64,000 bases of DNA from M55B177 sp034722275 (lineage in GTDB: Bacteria > Chloroflexota > Dehalococcoidia > GIF9 > AB-539-J10), in contig JAYENW010000012.1 of the NCBI GenBank assembly GCA_034722275.1, positions 1 through 64,000 of the forward strand. The letters are read 5' to 3'. Under the pieces are notes generated by a model. That model did not search any database. It was not told the DNA's origin and was given only the letters and a program-made list of their open reading frames with translations. A program made the translations under genes and the position numbers. The first letter of the stretch is position 1. Each line of letters opens with the position of its first letter. This document shows, piece by piece, positions 1 to 8,537 of this stretch.

Positions 1-8
1 ACACCTTT

Positions 9-1217
9 TCAGATGGAGATTGTCCTGCCGCAGTGGGGACATCTGACCCTGTTTCCCTTGAAACCTGGAGGCAGCCTTAACCTGGTACCACATTCACAGG
101 AGATGGTGTTATATCTGTGCAGTTTCCAGAGCGCATCCGAGGTTTCGCGCTTGCGCTGAGTCTCGTCCGGTTCCTTTTCTCTCGCCTGAGGAGCGGCTGC
201 CCGAAAGGAGACTGCTCCAGCGGCGAGGGCGGAGGCAGGGATAACTCCCTTATTGCCTTTTTGATGAACCTGGCGGTAAGCCTGGTCGTAATCAGAAGGA
301 GAAGCGCCCGCCATAGCACGGAGGATGCGGATTCTTTCCGAGATGGGAGGATGCGTGCTGGAGAGGTCGCTGGCAGCCATGCCCTTCTTGCGAAAGGGGT
401 TGATGATATACATGGGCGCTGTAGCCTTATTGGCTGATTTCAACTGACCCGTGGAAGCTCCCAGCTTTTCCAGCGCCGAAGCCAGGCCCTCAGGGTATCT
501 GGTATACAGAGCCGAAGAAGCATCAGCGAGATATTCTCTTTTCCGGGAAATAGCAAAGTAAATCATTTGTGCCGCAATCGGAGCCAGTATCACCAGCAGG
601 AGAGCCACGGCGAGAATTATCAGTTGTCCACTTCCTCCTCCCGAGGAAGAAGAAGTTCTTCTGCCTCCGGTCAGCGCGCTGAAAAACATCATGCGCGAGG
701 CATACCAGGAAAGGAGGACGATAGAGCCCAGCAGTATGCTGCACATAGCCATCAGCAGCACATCGCGGTTCCTGATATGACTTATCTCATGGCCAATGAC
801 GCCCTGCAGTTCATCGCGGTTGAGCTTCTGCAGCAGGCCCGAGGTAACCGCAACTGCAGCTTGGTCGGGATTTCGTCCTGTAGCAAAGGCATTCAGCGAC
901 GGGTCGTCAATGATATATATGTCAGGCATCTTCTCCAGCCCAGAAGCAATTTTCATCTCCTCAACCACATTGTAGAGGCGGGGGTGGTCATCCCGGCCGA
1001 TTTTCTTTGCTTTCGCCATGGAAAGCAGTATATTGTCTCCCTGGAAGAGACCCACCAGGTTTAGTATCGCCCATACTATCAGGGCGATAATCAGGCCGCC
1101 GGTGCCGCTGCCGAAGAAATACAAACCCAGGAAATAGCCAATGAGGATCAGCAATACAGCCATGGCAATCACCAGTATCACCGACCGCGTCTGGTTGGAC
1201 CTTATCTGCTCCCACAT
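9..1217 (-). CDS. htpX: HtpX-like M48 family membrane zinc metalloprotease with C-terminal zinc ribbon
   Basis: A 402-residue membrane protease of the M48/HtpX type, expected to degrade misfolded membrane proteins. Two N-terminal hydrophobic segments (about residues 14-36 and 41-58) precede the HEISH zinc motif at 143-147. A second pair of hydrophobic segments (about 153-170 and 200-222) is followed by SRKREYLADA, whose Glu is the expected third zinc ligand. Unlike plain HtpX it ends in a small zinc ribbon, CxC near residue 376 and CPHC near 394, which may bind a partner or substrate. It is the last gene of a minus-strand operon after lemA (14-nt gap), a pairing common in bacteria. The stop lies 9 bases from the window edge. 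Confidence 0.93.
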   Translation of the reverse strand: MWEQIRSNQTRSVILVIAMAVLLILIGYFLGLYFFGSGTGGLIIALIVWAILNLVGLFQGDNILLSMAKAKKIGRDDHPRLYNVVEEMKIASGLEKMPDIYIIDDPSLNAFATGRNPDQAAVAVTSGLLQKLNRDELQGVIGHEISHIRNRDVLLMAMCSILLGSIVLLSWYASRMMFFSALTGGRRTSSSSGGGSGQLIILAVALLLVILAPIAAQMIYFAISRKREYLADASSALYTRYPEGLASALEKLGASTGQLKSANKATAPMYIINPFRKKGMAASDLSSTHPPISERIRILRAMAGASPSDYDQAYRQVHQKGNKGVIPASALAAGAVSFRAAAPQAREKEPDETQRKRETSDALWKLHRYNTISCECGTRLRLPPGFKGNRVRCPHCGRTISI

Positions 1218-1231
1218 GGCTGATTACGCTC

Positions 1232-1795
1232 TTAAGTGAAGCTGACCTTGGGAGCTTCTCTCTCAGCAGGCGCCGTGATTTCAAAGAAATCATCAGCCTT
1301 GAAACCAGCCACGCCGGCTATCATGCTGGAAGGGAACATCATTGTCTGGTTGTTATATCTCAAGACGGAATCGTTGTAGTACTGGCGCGAAAAGCCTATC
1401 TTGTTCTCCGTCGAGGTAAGCTCTTCCTGCAGCGCCAGGAAGTTCTGGTTGGCTTTGAGGTCAGGATAGTTTTCAGCTACGGCAATGAGCTTGCCCAGGG
1501 CAGCACTCAGTTCGCCTTCAGCCTTACTCCTCACGGCTGCTCCAGAGGAAGCCACCTGCTGGGCGAGATTGCGAGCCTTGGTTACCGCCTCCAGCGTCTC
1601 CCTTTCATGTTTCATATAGCCTTTGACAGTTTCCATGAGGTTGGGAATGAGGTCATGTCGTCTTTTCAGTTGAACATCTATCTGCGCCCAGGCGTTCTTC
1701 ACCTGGTTGCGCAGCCTGACAAGGTTGTTATAAAGTACAACGAAGACCACAGCGAGAACCACCACAATGCCACCAATAATATAAGCTGCTAACAT
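1232..1795 (-). CDS. lemA: LemA family membrane-anchored protein
   Basis: A 187-residue LemA protein: one N-terminal transmembrane helix (about residues 4-26), then a long helical region outside the membrane. The family hallmark NAWAQIDVQLKRRHDLIPNL follows the helix directly. The biochemical role of LemA is not settled; it commonly sits beside HtpX-type proteases and is thought to act in envelope quality control. A GGAGGT site 6 nt upstream of the ATG supports this start. It lies between the zinc-ribbon gene (36 nt upstream) and htpX. Confidence 0.95.
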   Translation of the reverse strand: MLAAYIIGGIVVVLAVVFVVLYNNLVRLRNQVKNAWAQIDVQLKRRHDLIPNLMETVKGYMKHERETLEAVTKARNLAQQVASSGAAVRSKAEGELSAALGKLIAVAENYPDLKANQNFLALQEELTSTENKIGFSRQYYNDSVLRYNNQTMMFPSSMIAGVAGFKADDFFEITAPAEREAPKVSFT

Positions 1796-1831
1796 AGGAC
1801 ACCTCCAGTAATCTGTGCCGATTTCATTTTT

Positions 1832-2251
1832 CTATTCAGGGGCCAGGAATACTTCCTGGAGAAAATTAATGACCTCCTGCTGCGAACCCTGTTTCCCTTC
1901 AGGTTTCTCCGCCAGTTGTTTTAATAACTGCGAAAGCTCACCGCCGTCAAACCATAAGCCGTCTCCCCGGTCGCAAACATCAATAAGTAGTCCAGGCTGT
2001 TGTCCCATAATGACTTTCTTCATCTTATAGCCACAAAGAGGACAGCGCCGCTTCTTCTCCTGTGACTCAGCTTCTGGCGAGTTGATGATATTTTTGAGGT
2101 AAAGGTTCTGGCTCTCCAGGTCCATGGATTTGAGCAAAAGCGTGAGCTCTCCGGAATCGAACCATACCCCCCCACATTCCAGGCAGTAATCGAGCTCGAT
2201 ATCTTTATGTTCCACAACTATCATGTCAGATTTACAAACAGGACATATCAT
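1832..2251 (-). CDS. Double zf-TFIIB zinc-ribbon protein
   Basis: A 139-residue protein made of two consecutive zf-TFIIB-type zinc ribbons. The first is CPVC...CLECGGVWFDSGEL at the N-terminus; the second is CPLC...CDRGDGLWFDGGEL around residues 70-105. The second copy has Asp-Arg where the final Cys pair would be, so its metal site may be incomplete (only CxxC plus one Cys). The function of such proteins is unknown; they are small and probably cytoplasmic. It heads the minus-strand run zf-TFIIB, lemA, htpX, and so may belong to the same envelope stress module. Confidence 0.85.
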   Translation of the reverse strand: MICPVCKSDMIVVEHKDIELDYCLECGGVWFDSGELTLLLKSMDLESQNLYLKNIINSPEAESQEKKRRCPLCGYKMKKVIMGQQPGLLIDVCDRGDGLWFDGGELSQLLKQLAEKPEGKQGSQQEVINFLQEVFLAPE

Positions 2252-2379
2252 AGCAATCCCGCCTCTCAGATAATTGGGATAGTGTAGCGTCTGAGCAGAG
2301 AGCTGTCAAATATTGCTAGTCCAGGCAGCAACGGTGCGGGAGAGCCGACTCTTCCGCACCGTCAGGTCATTTCCAATAG

Positions 2380-3972
2380 CTATTTCAGCAGCCTGGATAC
2401 AAAGTTCAGGGTGAAGGTTATCCTGCCGCCGGGAGACAGATTCTGGTGTGGTGATGGCGTAATGCTTTCCAGCATAGAGTTCTCAGGCCCACCGGAAGAA
2501 TAGGAAAGGGTATAAGCTCCCTGAGGACAGTTGTCAAAGCTCTTAGGAACAGAAGAGGCAGAGTCCACATACGGTCCAGCTAGAGTATACCTGACCGTGC
2601 CCTGCCATGGATGACCATTAAAGGTGGCATTGACAATTACTGTTCCCTTGGCCTGCGAATAGAAATTCAAGGTGAAGGTTATCGTCTGTCCAGAACGCAC
2701 ATTCTGCCTCGATGATGGTGAAATGCCGCCCAGGGACGCTCCGGTAGGGCCGCCGGAACGGTAGACCAGAGAATAAGTCCCCGCAGGTACATTGCGGAAG
2801 GTGTCAGGCATAGTGGAACTGGAGTCTGAATATGGCCCTTCTATTCCATAGTTGATTGTTCCTGAGCCAGGAGCAGTTTCCCATGTCCTGCCATCAAGGG
2901 TGGCATTGACCCTTATAGTGCTGCTGGCTTGCGAATGGAAGTTAAAGGTAAATCTTATGCTCTCATTGGGGCCTACACTCTGTGATGGTGACGGTGAAAT
3001 GTTGCCCAGGGTTGCTCCAGCAGGGCCACCGGAACGATAATGTATGGTATAGGTTCCTGCAGGCAAACCACTAAAATTATCAGGAACATAAGAACTGGAA
3101 TCAGTGCATGGCCCGCTTACGGTGTAGCTGATATTTCCCCGCCATGACGCACCATCAAGCGTGGCGTTTATCATTATGGTACTGCTGGACTGCGAATAGA
3201 AGTTAAAAGTGAAGACCACAGTGCTGCCGGGATTCAGAGTTTGCGATGAGCCGGGTGAAATACCGCCCATCGTTGCTCCAGCAGGGCCACCAGAACGATA
3301 GTGTATATGATAGGTTCCTGCAGGCAAACCACCAAAGTTATCAGGAACATAAGAGCTGGAATCATCATATGGCCCGTTTATGCTGTAGTTCATATTTCCT
3401 CGCCAGGACACACCATCAAGCGTGGCATTGACTCTTATGGTACTGGAAGTTCGGGAATGGAAGTGCAAAGTGAAAGTCAGGGCACCTCCGGCAGATAGAG
3501 TCTGCGTTGGCGATGGTGTGATTTCAGCCATTGTGGCTCCTCCAGGACCACCAGAACGAAAAGTGACGGTATAGGTTCCCGGAGATAAATTGTTAAAGGT
3601 CTGGGGCACAGAAGCAAGAGAATCTGTGTATGGCCCACTTATACTGTAGTGAGCTCCCCCGGTCCAGGGATTACCATCAAAGGTAGCATTGACCATTATG
3701 CTGCTGCCAGCTTGAGTCTGGAAGTTCAGTGTGAAGGTGATGGAGCCATTGGCAGCTAAATTCTGAGTGGCTGATGGCGTGATGTTGGCCAGTGTCGCAC
3801 CTGCAGGACCGCCAGAACTAAAGCTTAGAGTGTAGCTTCCCGTGGGGAAGCTGCTGAAGGTTTGAGGTGCAGAAGAGCCCGAATCAGTCTTGGCACCGCT
3901 CAGGGCATAGTTCACCGCTCCTGACCAGGAGGCACCATTGAGTGTAGCCCTGACCATTATCGTGCCTGCAGC
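2380..3972 (-). CDS. Six-repeat beta-sandwich-like protein, 5' end missing
   Basis: About 530 residues consisting entirely of six tandem repeats of roughly 86 residues. Each repeat runs VNATLDGxxW, SGPYxDSSS, GTYTLxYRSGGPAGATL, ISPSPSQ, then FTLNFxSQ. The pattern of short strands and turns suggests an extracellular Ig-like or PEGA-like beta-sandwich. No signal peptide or anchor is visible because the gene has lost its start: the first ATG (3957) sits inside repeat 1, and in-frame repeat sequence (AAGTIMVRATLNG) continues upstream to about 3970 before meeting foreign sequence and a stop at 3988-3990. It abuts a LOG-family gene that has also lost its 5' end. Function unknown; adhesion or surface display is a guess. 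Confidence 0.7.
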   Translation of the reverse strand, partial: AAGTIMVRATLNGASWSGAVNYALSGAKTDSGSSAPQTFSSFPTGSYTLSFSSGGPAGATLANITPSATQNLAANGSITFTLNFQTQAGSSIMVNATFDGNPWTGGAHYSISGPYTDSLASVPQTFNNLSPGTYTVTFRSGGPGGATMAEITPSPTQTLSAGGALTFTLHFHSRTSSTIRVNATLDGVSWRGNMNYSINGPYDDSSSYVPDNFGGLPAGTYHIHYRSGGPAGATMGGISPGSSQTLNPGSTVVFTFNFYSQSSSTIMINATLDGASWRGNISYTVSGPCTDSSSYVPDNFSGLPAGTYTIHYRSGGPAGATLGNISPSPSQSVGPNESIRFTFNFHSQASSTIRVNATLDGRTWETAPGSGTINYGIEGPYSDSSSTMPDTFRNVPAGTYSLVYRSGGPTGASLGGISPSSRQNVRSGQTITFTLNFYSQAKGTVIVNATFNGHPWQGTVRYTLAGPYVDSASSVPKSFDNCPQGAYTLSYSSGGPENSMLESITPSPHQNLSPGGRITFTLNFVSRLLK

Positions 3973-4392
3973 GACGCCGGGGTGACATCAATCGGACTGA
4001 GCATTGAGCTGCCTGACGAGCAGGTTTCCAATGCTTACACCACCAAGTCAATATCGTTCAGCCATTTCTTCGCTCGTAAAGTCATGCTGGTGAAATACGC
4101 TATTGCCTTTATCATAATGCCGGGAGGCATGGGCACGCTTGATGAACTGAGCGAAGTGCTGATTCTGATGCAGACCCATAAGATAAAGCCATTTCCGGTA
4201 GTGCTGTTCAACAGCGAATACTGGAAGGGACTTCTGAACTGGCTGGAGAGTTCTGTCCTGAAGGGAGGGTATATCTCCGAAGATGACCTTCAACTGCTGA
4301 GAGTCTGTGACGATACTGATGAGGTAATTGAGGTTGTCCAGAAATGGTATATCAAGCAAGAGGTCGTCGGCAGGAAAGCCCTGGTCAGGTAA
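3964..4392 (+). pseudogene. LOG-family (TIGR00730-like) nucleotide 5'-monophosphate hydrolase, 5'-truncated
   Basis: The C-terminal two thirds of a LOG-family enzyme (once annotated lysine decarboxylase), which typically cleaves cytokinin-type or other nucleoside 5'-monophosphates. The PGGxGTxxE active motif is present as MPGGMGTLDELSE, and GLSIELPDEQ upstream is also typical. The usual N-terminal 80-100 residues with the first GGG motif are absent: the frame runs open into the neighbouring repeat gene without a sensible start. A GTG at 3982 is only a fall-back start. Whether this is a real broken gene or an assembly join cannot be told from the sequence; the 3' part looks intact. Confidence 0.65.
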
Positions 4393-4434
4393 CTAGGGAG
4401 CGTTTTTCTTTGAAGCCCGATAGTCCGCAAGGCC

Positions 4435-5841
4435 ATGTATCTTAATCTGAAGTTTTTAGGTGCGGCTCAGAATGTCACCGGCTCGCGATTTCTGGTAGAG
4501 ACCAGCAGCACCAGGTTTCTGGTGGATTGCGGACTCCATCAGGAAAGAGAGTTCCGGTGGAGAGATTGGAATCCCTTTCCCGTTTCTCCTGATACCATTG
4601 ATGCTGTGCTTCTAACCCACGCTCATCTTGACCATTGTGGTCTGCTGCCCAAGCTGGTGCGTGAAGGCTTCCACGGCTCCATTTACTGTACCGCCGCCAC
4701 TTCTGAAATTGCTCAAATCGTACTTATGGACAGTGCCCATATTCAGCAGTACGATGCGGAATTCAAGAAGAAAAGACACCAGCGAGAAGGGAGAAAGGGC
4801 ACTCATCCTGAAATTCCGCTTTACACAACGGATGACGCCGCTGCCTGTTTCCCTTTGTTCTCACCTGTGCCTTACCAGAAATCAGTCCAGATAGGAGAGG
4901 GAGTTACAGCCACTTTCTACGATGCCGGCCACATTCTCGGCTCATCCATGATAAAGGTCACCATAGAGCAGAAGGGAGAAAAAAGGACAGTTCTCTTTTC
5001 CGGAGATGTTGGGCGCTGGAACAAACCCATACTGCAAGACCCCACCCTTTTCGACGATGCTGATTATGTGCTGGTGGAATCCACCTATGGCAATAGATTG
5101 CATGAAAGCCAGGATATCATCGGCGATGAGCTTGCCAGAGTAATAAACCAGACCGTGCAAGCTGGAGGGAATATATATGTCCCCAGCTTCGCCCTGGAGA
5201 GGTCCCAGGAGATTCTCTACTACATGAATAAACTATTGGTTGTGGACCGCATACCTCACATCATGGTTTTCGTTGACAGCCCTATGGCAGTAAGCGTCAC
5301 GGAAGTGTTTCAGCATCATCCCGAACTCTTTGATAAGGAGATGATGGAGCTCATTCGCAAAGGCAATTCTCCTTTCGATTTCCCCACTCTCACCATGACC
5401 AGGACAGCAGAGCAGTCGAAGGCACTGAATTATATAACAGGAACTGCCATGATAATCGCTGGCTCAGGCATGTGCACCGGAGGCAGGATAAAGCACCACC
5501 TTGTGAAAAACATCTCTCGCCCGCAAAGCACAATTCTCTTCGTGGGATATCAAGCAGTGGGCACACTGGGCAGGCAAATAGCTGATGGAGCTGAAGAAGT
5601 GAGGATACTGGGGCAAAAGCATCCTGTTAGAGCGAGAGTTGCTCAGATACACGGCTTTTCAGCTCACGCTGACAGAGATGAACTCTATCACTGGTTATCA
5701 AGTTTGCAAAGAGCGCCGCGGCATGTTTTTATCGTTCACGGGGAACCGCAGGCAGCCCTGGAGTTCGCCGATTTCTTGAACAAAAAAACGGGCTGGGAAA
5801 TATCGGTGCCAGAGTATGAGAACGAAGTTGTTCTATCCTGA
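4435..5841 (+). CDS. MBL-fold beta-CASP RNA exonuclease/endonuclease-like protein
   Basis: A 468-residue metallo-beta-lactamase fold protein with a beta-CASP insert, the family of CPSF-type and RNase J-like RNA-processing nucleases. Motif 2, THAHLDHCG, is at residues 61-69; SGDVGRWNKPI supplies the later Asp; beta-CASP motifs include VESTYGNR, VPSFALERSQE and SGMCTGGRI; the last zinc His lies in IHGFSAHADRDEL. It probably cleaves RNA in the cytoplasm using two zinc ions. Length is typical of the bacterial YsH1-like subgroup (about 460 residues). A C-terminal fragment of a paralogue lies at 37689-37916. Confidence 0.93.
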   Translation: MYLNLKFLGAAQNVTGSRFLVETSSTRFLVDCGLHQEREFRWRDWNPFPVSPDTIDAVLLTHAHLDHCGLLPKLVREGFHGSIYCTAATSEIAQIVLMDSAHIQQYDAEFKKKRHQREGRKGTHPEIPLYTTDDAAACFPLFSPVPYQKSVQIGEGVTATFYDAGHILGSSMIKVTIEQKGEKRTVLFSGDVGRWNKPILQDPTLFDDADYVLVESTYGNRLHESQDIIGDELARVINQTVQAGGNIYVPSFALERSQEILYYMNKLLVVDRIPHIMVFVDSPMAVSVTEVFQHHPELFDKEMMELIRKGNSPFDFPTLTMTRTAEQSKALNYITGTAMIIAGSGMCTGGRIKHHLVKNISRPQSTILFVGYQAVGTLGRQIADGAEEVRILGQKHPVRARVAQIHGFSAHADRDELYHWLSSLQRAPRHVFIVHGEPQAALEFADFLNKKTGWEISVPEYENEVVLS

Positions 5842-5859
5842 GCCATACAAGGAGGCAAC

Positions 5860-6093
5860 ATGTCAGAGAAACAGGAAAGAAAGATACCCATAGAAAAGGA
5901 GCTGGCAAAACATATTGAAGGCGAGGTGGCTCGCCATGCCTGTAGGCGCAGTGATTCTGGCAGCCACAGGCGCATGGTACAAGAAAACAGCAGGCTGAAG
6001 GAGAATGAGGCGGGGGTGAACCCCGCCACTACAGTTAGATTTCGTAGTGTCGGGACCTGTGCCCGACTTATTAAATGCACAACCAGTGTTTGA
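5860..6093 (+). CDS. Short uncertain ORF with strong ribosome binding site
   Basis: A 77-codon frame starting after AAGGAGGCAAC, a good ribosome binding site 18 nt behind the RNase gene. The first 26 residues (MSEKQERKIPIEKELAKHIE...) are charged and could be genuine. From about residue 50 the frame runs through two dispersed hairpin repeats, so the C-terminal half is not credible protein. In the +1 frame an ATG at 5936, with its own GAGGT, encodes a short hydrophobic stretch (PVGAVILAATGAW), which may mean a small membrane peptide gene broken by a frameshift. I do not recognise it. Confidence 0.3.
   Translation: MSEKQERKIPIEKELAKHIEGEVARHACRRSDSGSHRRMVQENSRLKENEAGVNPATTVRFRSVGTCARLIKCTTSV
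6009..6067. repeat. Two adjacent dispersed GC-rich hairpin repeats
   Basis: GGCGGGG-gtgaa-CCCCGCC (6009-6027) is followed by GTCGGG-acctgtg-CCCGAC (6049-6067). The same two hairpin types recur at 12152, 18724 and 22776. They look like short non-coding mobile or REP-like palindromes and have no T tract. Confidence 0.7.
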
Positions 6094-6118
6094 CATCCGG
6101 CGCTTTTCATGGTAGATT
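6090..6118 (+). promoter_or_regulatory. Putative promoter upstream of hppA
   Basis: TTGACA (6090-6095) and TAGATT (6113-6118) are separated by exactly 17 bases, a good sigma-70 type match. Initiation would be near 6125, upstream of the terminator hairpin at 6152-6192. Confidence 0.55.
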
Positions 6119-6151
6119 CTCTATCTTCGTTATGAATCGCTTCGAAGAATT

Positions 6152-6192
6152 AATGAGGGCATTGGGATACAGGCTAAATGCCCTCATTTTTT
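6152..6192 (+). terminator. Intrinsic terminator hairpin in the hppA leader
   Basis: A perfect 12-bp stem, AATGAGGGCATT with AATGCCCTCATT, and a 12-base loop, followed by TTTT. It lies about 30 bases downstream of the predicted start of transcription and 40 bases before the hppA ribosome binding site. It could end upstream transcription, release a short RNA, or act as an attenuator of hppA. Confidence 0.7.
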
Positions 6193-6245
6193 GTTCCGTA
6201 AAAACGGGTCGAGTAAGCCTGAAATACAATTAAAGGAGGTATGTG

Positions 6246-8450
6246 ATGTCACAAATACCCGGGATATTCTGGGTGGTGGCGGTAGGCATTGTCATCGGCA
6301 TCGTATTTGCCCTGGTACTGGTGAGGTACATCCTGCGCAGTGGCCAGGGGACAAAGGAAATGAAGGATGTCAATAGCATGATTACAGAGGGTGCCTGGGC
6401 TTTCATCCGACGCCAATACTCCACCATTGGCATAGTAGCCATCGTGGTGGCAGTGATAATTGGCGTACTGCTCGGCAAACTCTCCAGCACTACAGAGCTG
6501 GAGAGGCTGGGGCTGACGGCTTTTGGCTTGGGATGGAGGACTGGAGTAGCCTTCCTCGTCGGCGGAATTTGTTCCTGTGTTTCCGGAATTGTCGGCATGT
6601 GGATTGCGGTTAAATCCAATGTTCGCTGCGCTGCCGCTTCTCATAAAGGTTTGAACCAGGCTATCACGGTAGCACTGCGCGGTGGCGCGGTCTCCGGCTT
6701 TCTCGTTGTTTGCCTGAGTTTGCTGGGAGTAACGGTGATGTTCTTTGCCTATGGAGGAGCCAGCCATCCCGAAATCGCTCCCCACATCATCGTTGGCTTC
6801 GGTTTTGGAGCCAGCATGATAGCCTTATTCGCACAGCTTGGCGGTGGTATTTATACCAAAGCTGCTGACATGGGAGCTGACCTCGCTGGCAAGGTTGAAG
6901 CGGGAATCCCTGAAGATGACCCCCGCAATGCCGCAGTAATCGCTGACCAGGTTGGCGATAATGTTGGTGACTGCGCCGGCCGTGGAGCAGACCTCTTTGA
7001 ATCTACGGCGGCAGAGAACATCGGCGCCATGATAATAGGTGTGTCCCTGTATGTAATCTCACTGAAGGCGGGGGTAGCTCCTATTATTGCTGTGGGCTGG
7101 GTTCTCTTTCCTCTTATCATTCGTGCCTTTGGCATCATCGCCAGCATGTTCGGCATACTGGCTGTTCATAGCCGTAGTGAGCACGAAGACCCCATGAATG
7201 CGCTCAACCGTGGTTATTATGTCGCCCTGGGATTATGTCTCATAGCGATGTTTGTCATCTCTAAAGTGATGTTTGCTCCCATGGTCAGCGGCTGGTTATG
7301 GCTCATGGGAGCTGGCTTCATTGGCATAATCTTCAGCATATTGGTGGTCTATGTTACTCAATACTACACCGAGTCCAAATTCAATCCGACCAGAAGGATC
7401 GCTGAGGCCTGCAAAACAGGGCCGGCAACGACGATAGTTACCGGGATGTCAGCAGGGTTTGAGACCATCATGCCAACGACAATCATTATCTCAGCGGCTC
7501 TGCTTCTCTCTTACTGGTTCGGCACAAATGCCGGGCTGGACATTCCCTGGTGGATAAGCGGCGCCTATGGCACTGCAGTAGCTACCATGGGCATGTTGAT
7601 GACCTGTCCTTTCATCCTGGCAGAAGATACCTTTGGTCCCATAACCGATAACGCCAATGGAATTAACGAATTCACTCACGCCGGTGGCGAAATAAGGCGA
7701 GTTACCGACCATCTCGATGCCACAGGCAACACCACCAAGGCTCTGACCAAAGGGTACGCCATGATTTCAGCAGGTCTGGCAGGCTTCCTGCTCTTCCAGG
7801 CTTACTTCGACAGAGTGCTGCTTTTCCAGGGCCAGGAAGGGAGCATGTTCCATGTAAACCTTGTTTGTCCTGAGGTTCTTGTTGGTGGCATTCTGGCCAT
7901 TATGACGGTCTTCCTCTTCAGCTCCTGGGGGCTCAAATCAGTAGGAGAGGCAGCAAGTGGAATCATCGATGAAGTCCGTCGTCAGATCAAAGCTGACCCT
8001 GGCATTATGAAAGGCACTTCGAGACCCAACTACGCCAGGGCAGTTGATATCACCACAAAGGCAGCCCTGAAGGGCATGATTGCCCCTGGATTGCTTCCAG
8101 TGCTTCTCCCCATAGTCATCGGGGTTGTTTTCAGATTCATACCTGGCTACAACGCTCCTATGGCAGTAGGTTCCTTTCTCATGGTAGGAACTTTCAGCGC
8201 TATTCTGATGGCTTCCTTTATGAACAACGGCGGCGGCGCCTGGGATAACGCCAAGAAATTCATTGAGGATGGGCAGCTCAAGGATGAAGCCGGTAATGTT
8301 ATCCTCAAGGGTTCGCCGGAGCATGCTGCTGGTGTGGTTGGTGACACCGTTGGTGACCCTCTCAAGGATACCGTAGGCCCTTCACTGCACATTGTAGCCA
8401 AGCTTATCGCCACAGTAACATTGGTGATGTGTCCCCTGTGGATCATATAG
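6246..8450 (+). CDS. hppA: Membrane-bound proton-translocating pyrophosphatase, predicted K+-independent
   Basis: A 734-residue integral membrane pyrophosphatase that couples hydrolysis of PPi to ion pumping, with about 16 transmembrane helices. The substrate-site signatures DMGADLAGKVEAG and DQVGDNVGDCAGRGADLFES, and the C-terminal GDTVGDPLKDTVGP, are intact. The subtype motif reads GNTTKALTKGYA, with Lys at residue 498 and Thr at 501; in this family Lys at that site replaces the K+ requirement, so a K+-independent proton pump is predicted. ATG 6246 is preferred over GTG 6243 because AAAGGAGGT ends 5 nt before it. It has its own promoter and is closed by a strong terminator. Confidence 0.97.
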   Translation: MSQIPGIFWVVAVGIVIGIVFALVLVRYILRSGQGTKEMKDVNSMITEGAWAFIRRQYSTIGIVAIVVAVIIGVLLGKLSSTTELERLGLTAFGLGWRTGVAFLVGGICSCVSGIVGMWIAVKSNVRCAAASHKGLNQAITVALRGGAVSGFLVVCLSLLGVTVMFFAYGGASHPEIAPHIIVGFGFGASMIALFAQLGGGIYTKAADMGADLAGKVEAGIPEDDPRNAAVIADQVGDNVGDCAGRGADLFESTAAENIGAMIIGVSLYVISLKAGVAPIIAVGWVLFPLIIRAFGIIASMFGILAVHSRSEHEDPMNALNRGYYVALGLCLIAMFVISKVMFAPMVSGWLWLMGAGFIGIIFSILVVYVTQYYTESKFNPTRRIAEACKTGPATTIVTGMSAGFETIMPTTIIISAALLLSYWFGTNAGLDIPWWISGAYGTAVATMGMLMTCPFILAEDTFGPITDNANGINEFTHAGGEIRRVTDHLDATGNTTKALTKGYAMISAGLAGFLLFQAYFDRVLLFQGQEGSMFHVNLVCPEVLVGGILAIMTVFLFSSWGLKSVGEAASGIIDEVRRQIKADPGIMKGTSRPNYARAVDITTKAALKGMIAPGLLPVLLPIVIGVVFRFIPGYNAPMAVGSFLMVGTFSAILMASFMNNGGGAWDNAKKFIEDGQLKDEAGNVILKGSPEHAAGVVGDTVGDPLKDTVGPSLHIVAKLIATVTLVMCPLWII

Positions 8451-8472
8451 CTTTAATTGAAATCAAATCCGA

Positions 8473-8504
8473 AGGGGTGACTTCTGAAGTCACCCCTTTT
8501 TTTG
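8473..8504 (+). terminator. Rho-independent terminator of hppA
   Basis: AAGGGGTGACTT-ctg-AAGTCACCCCTT folds into a 12-bp stem with a 3-base loop and continues into a run of T. It lies 22 bases after the hppA stop. Confidence 0.92.
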
Positions 8505-8537
8505 GGAAAACAAATGCCGTGCTACAATTAAGGCGTC

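Noticed and set aside
567..1064. 165-codon plus-strand frame opposite htpX
   Set aside because: Antisense to a gene with clear catalytic motifs; no domain of its own.
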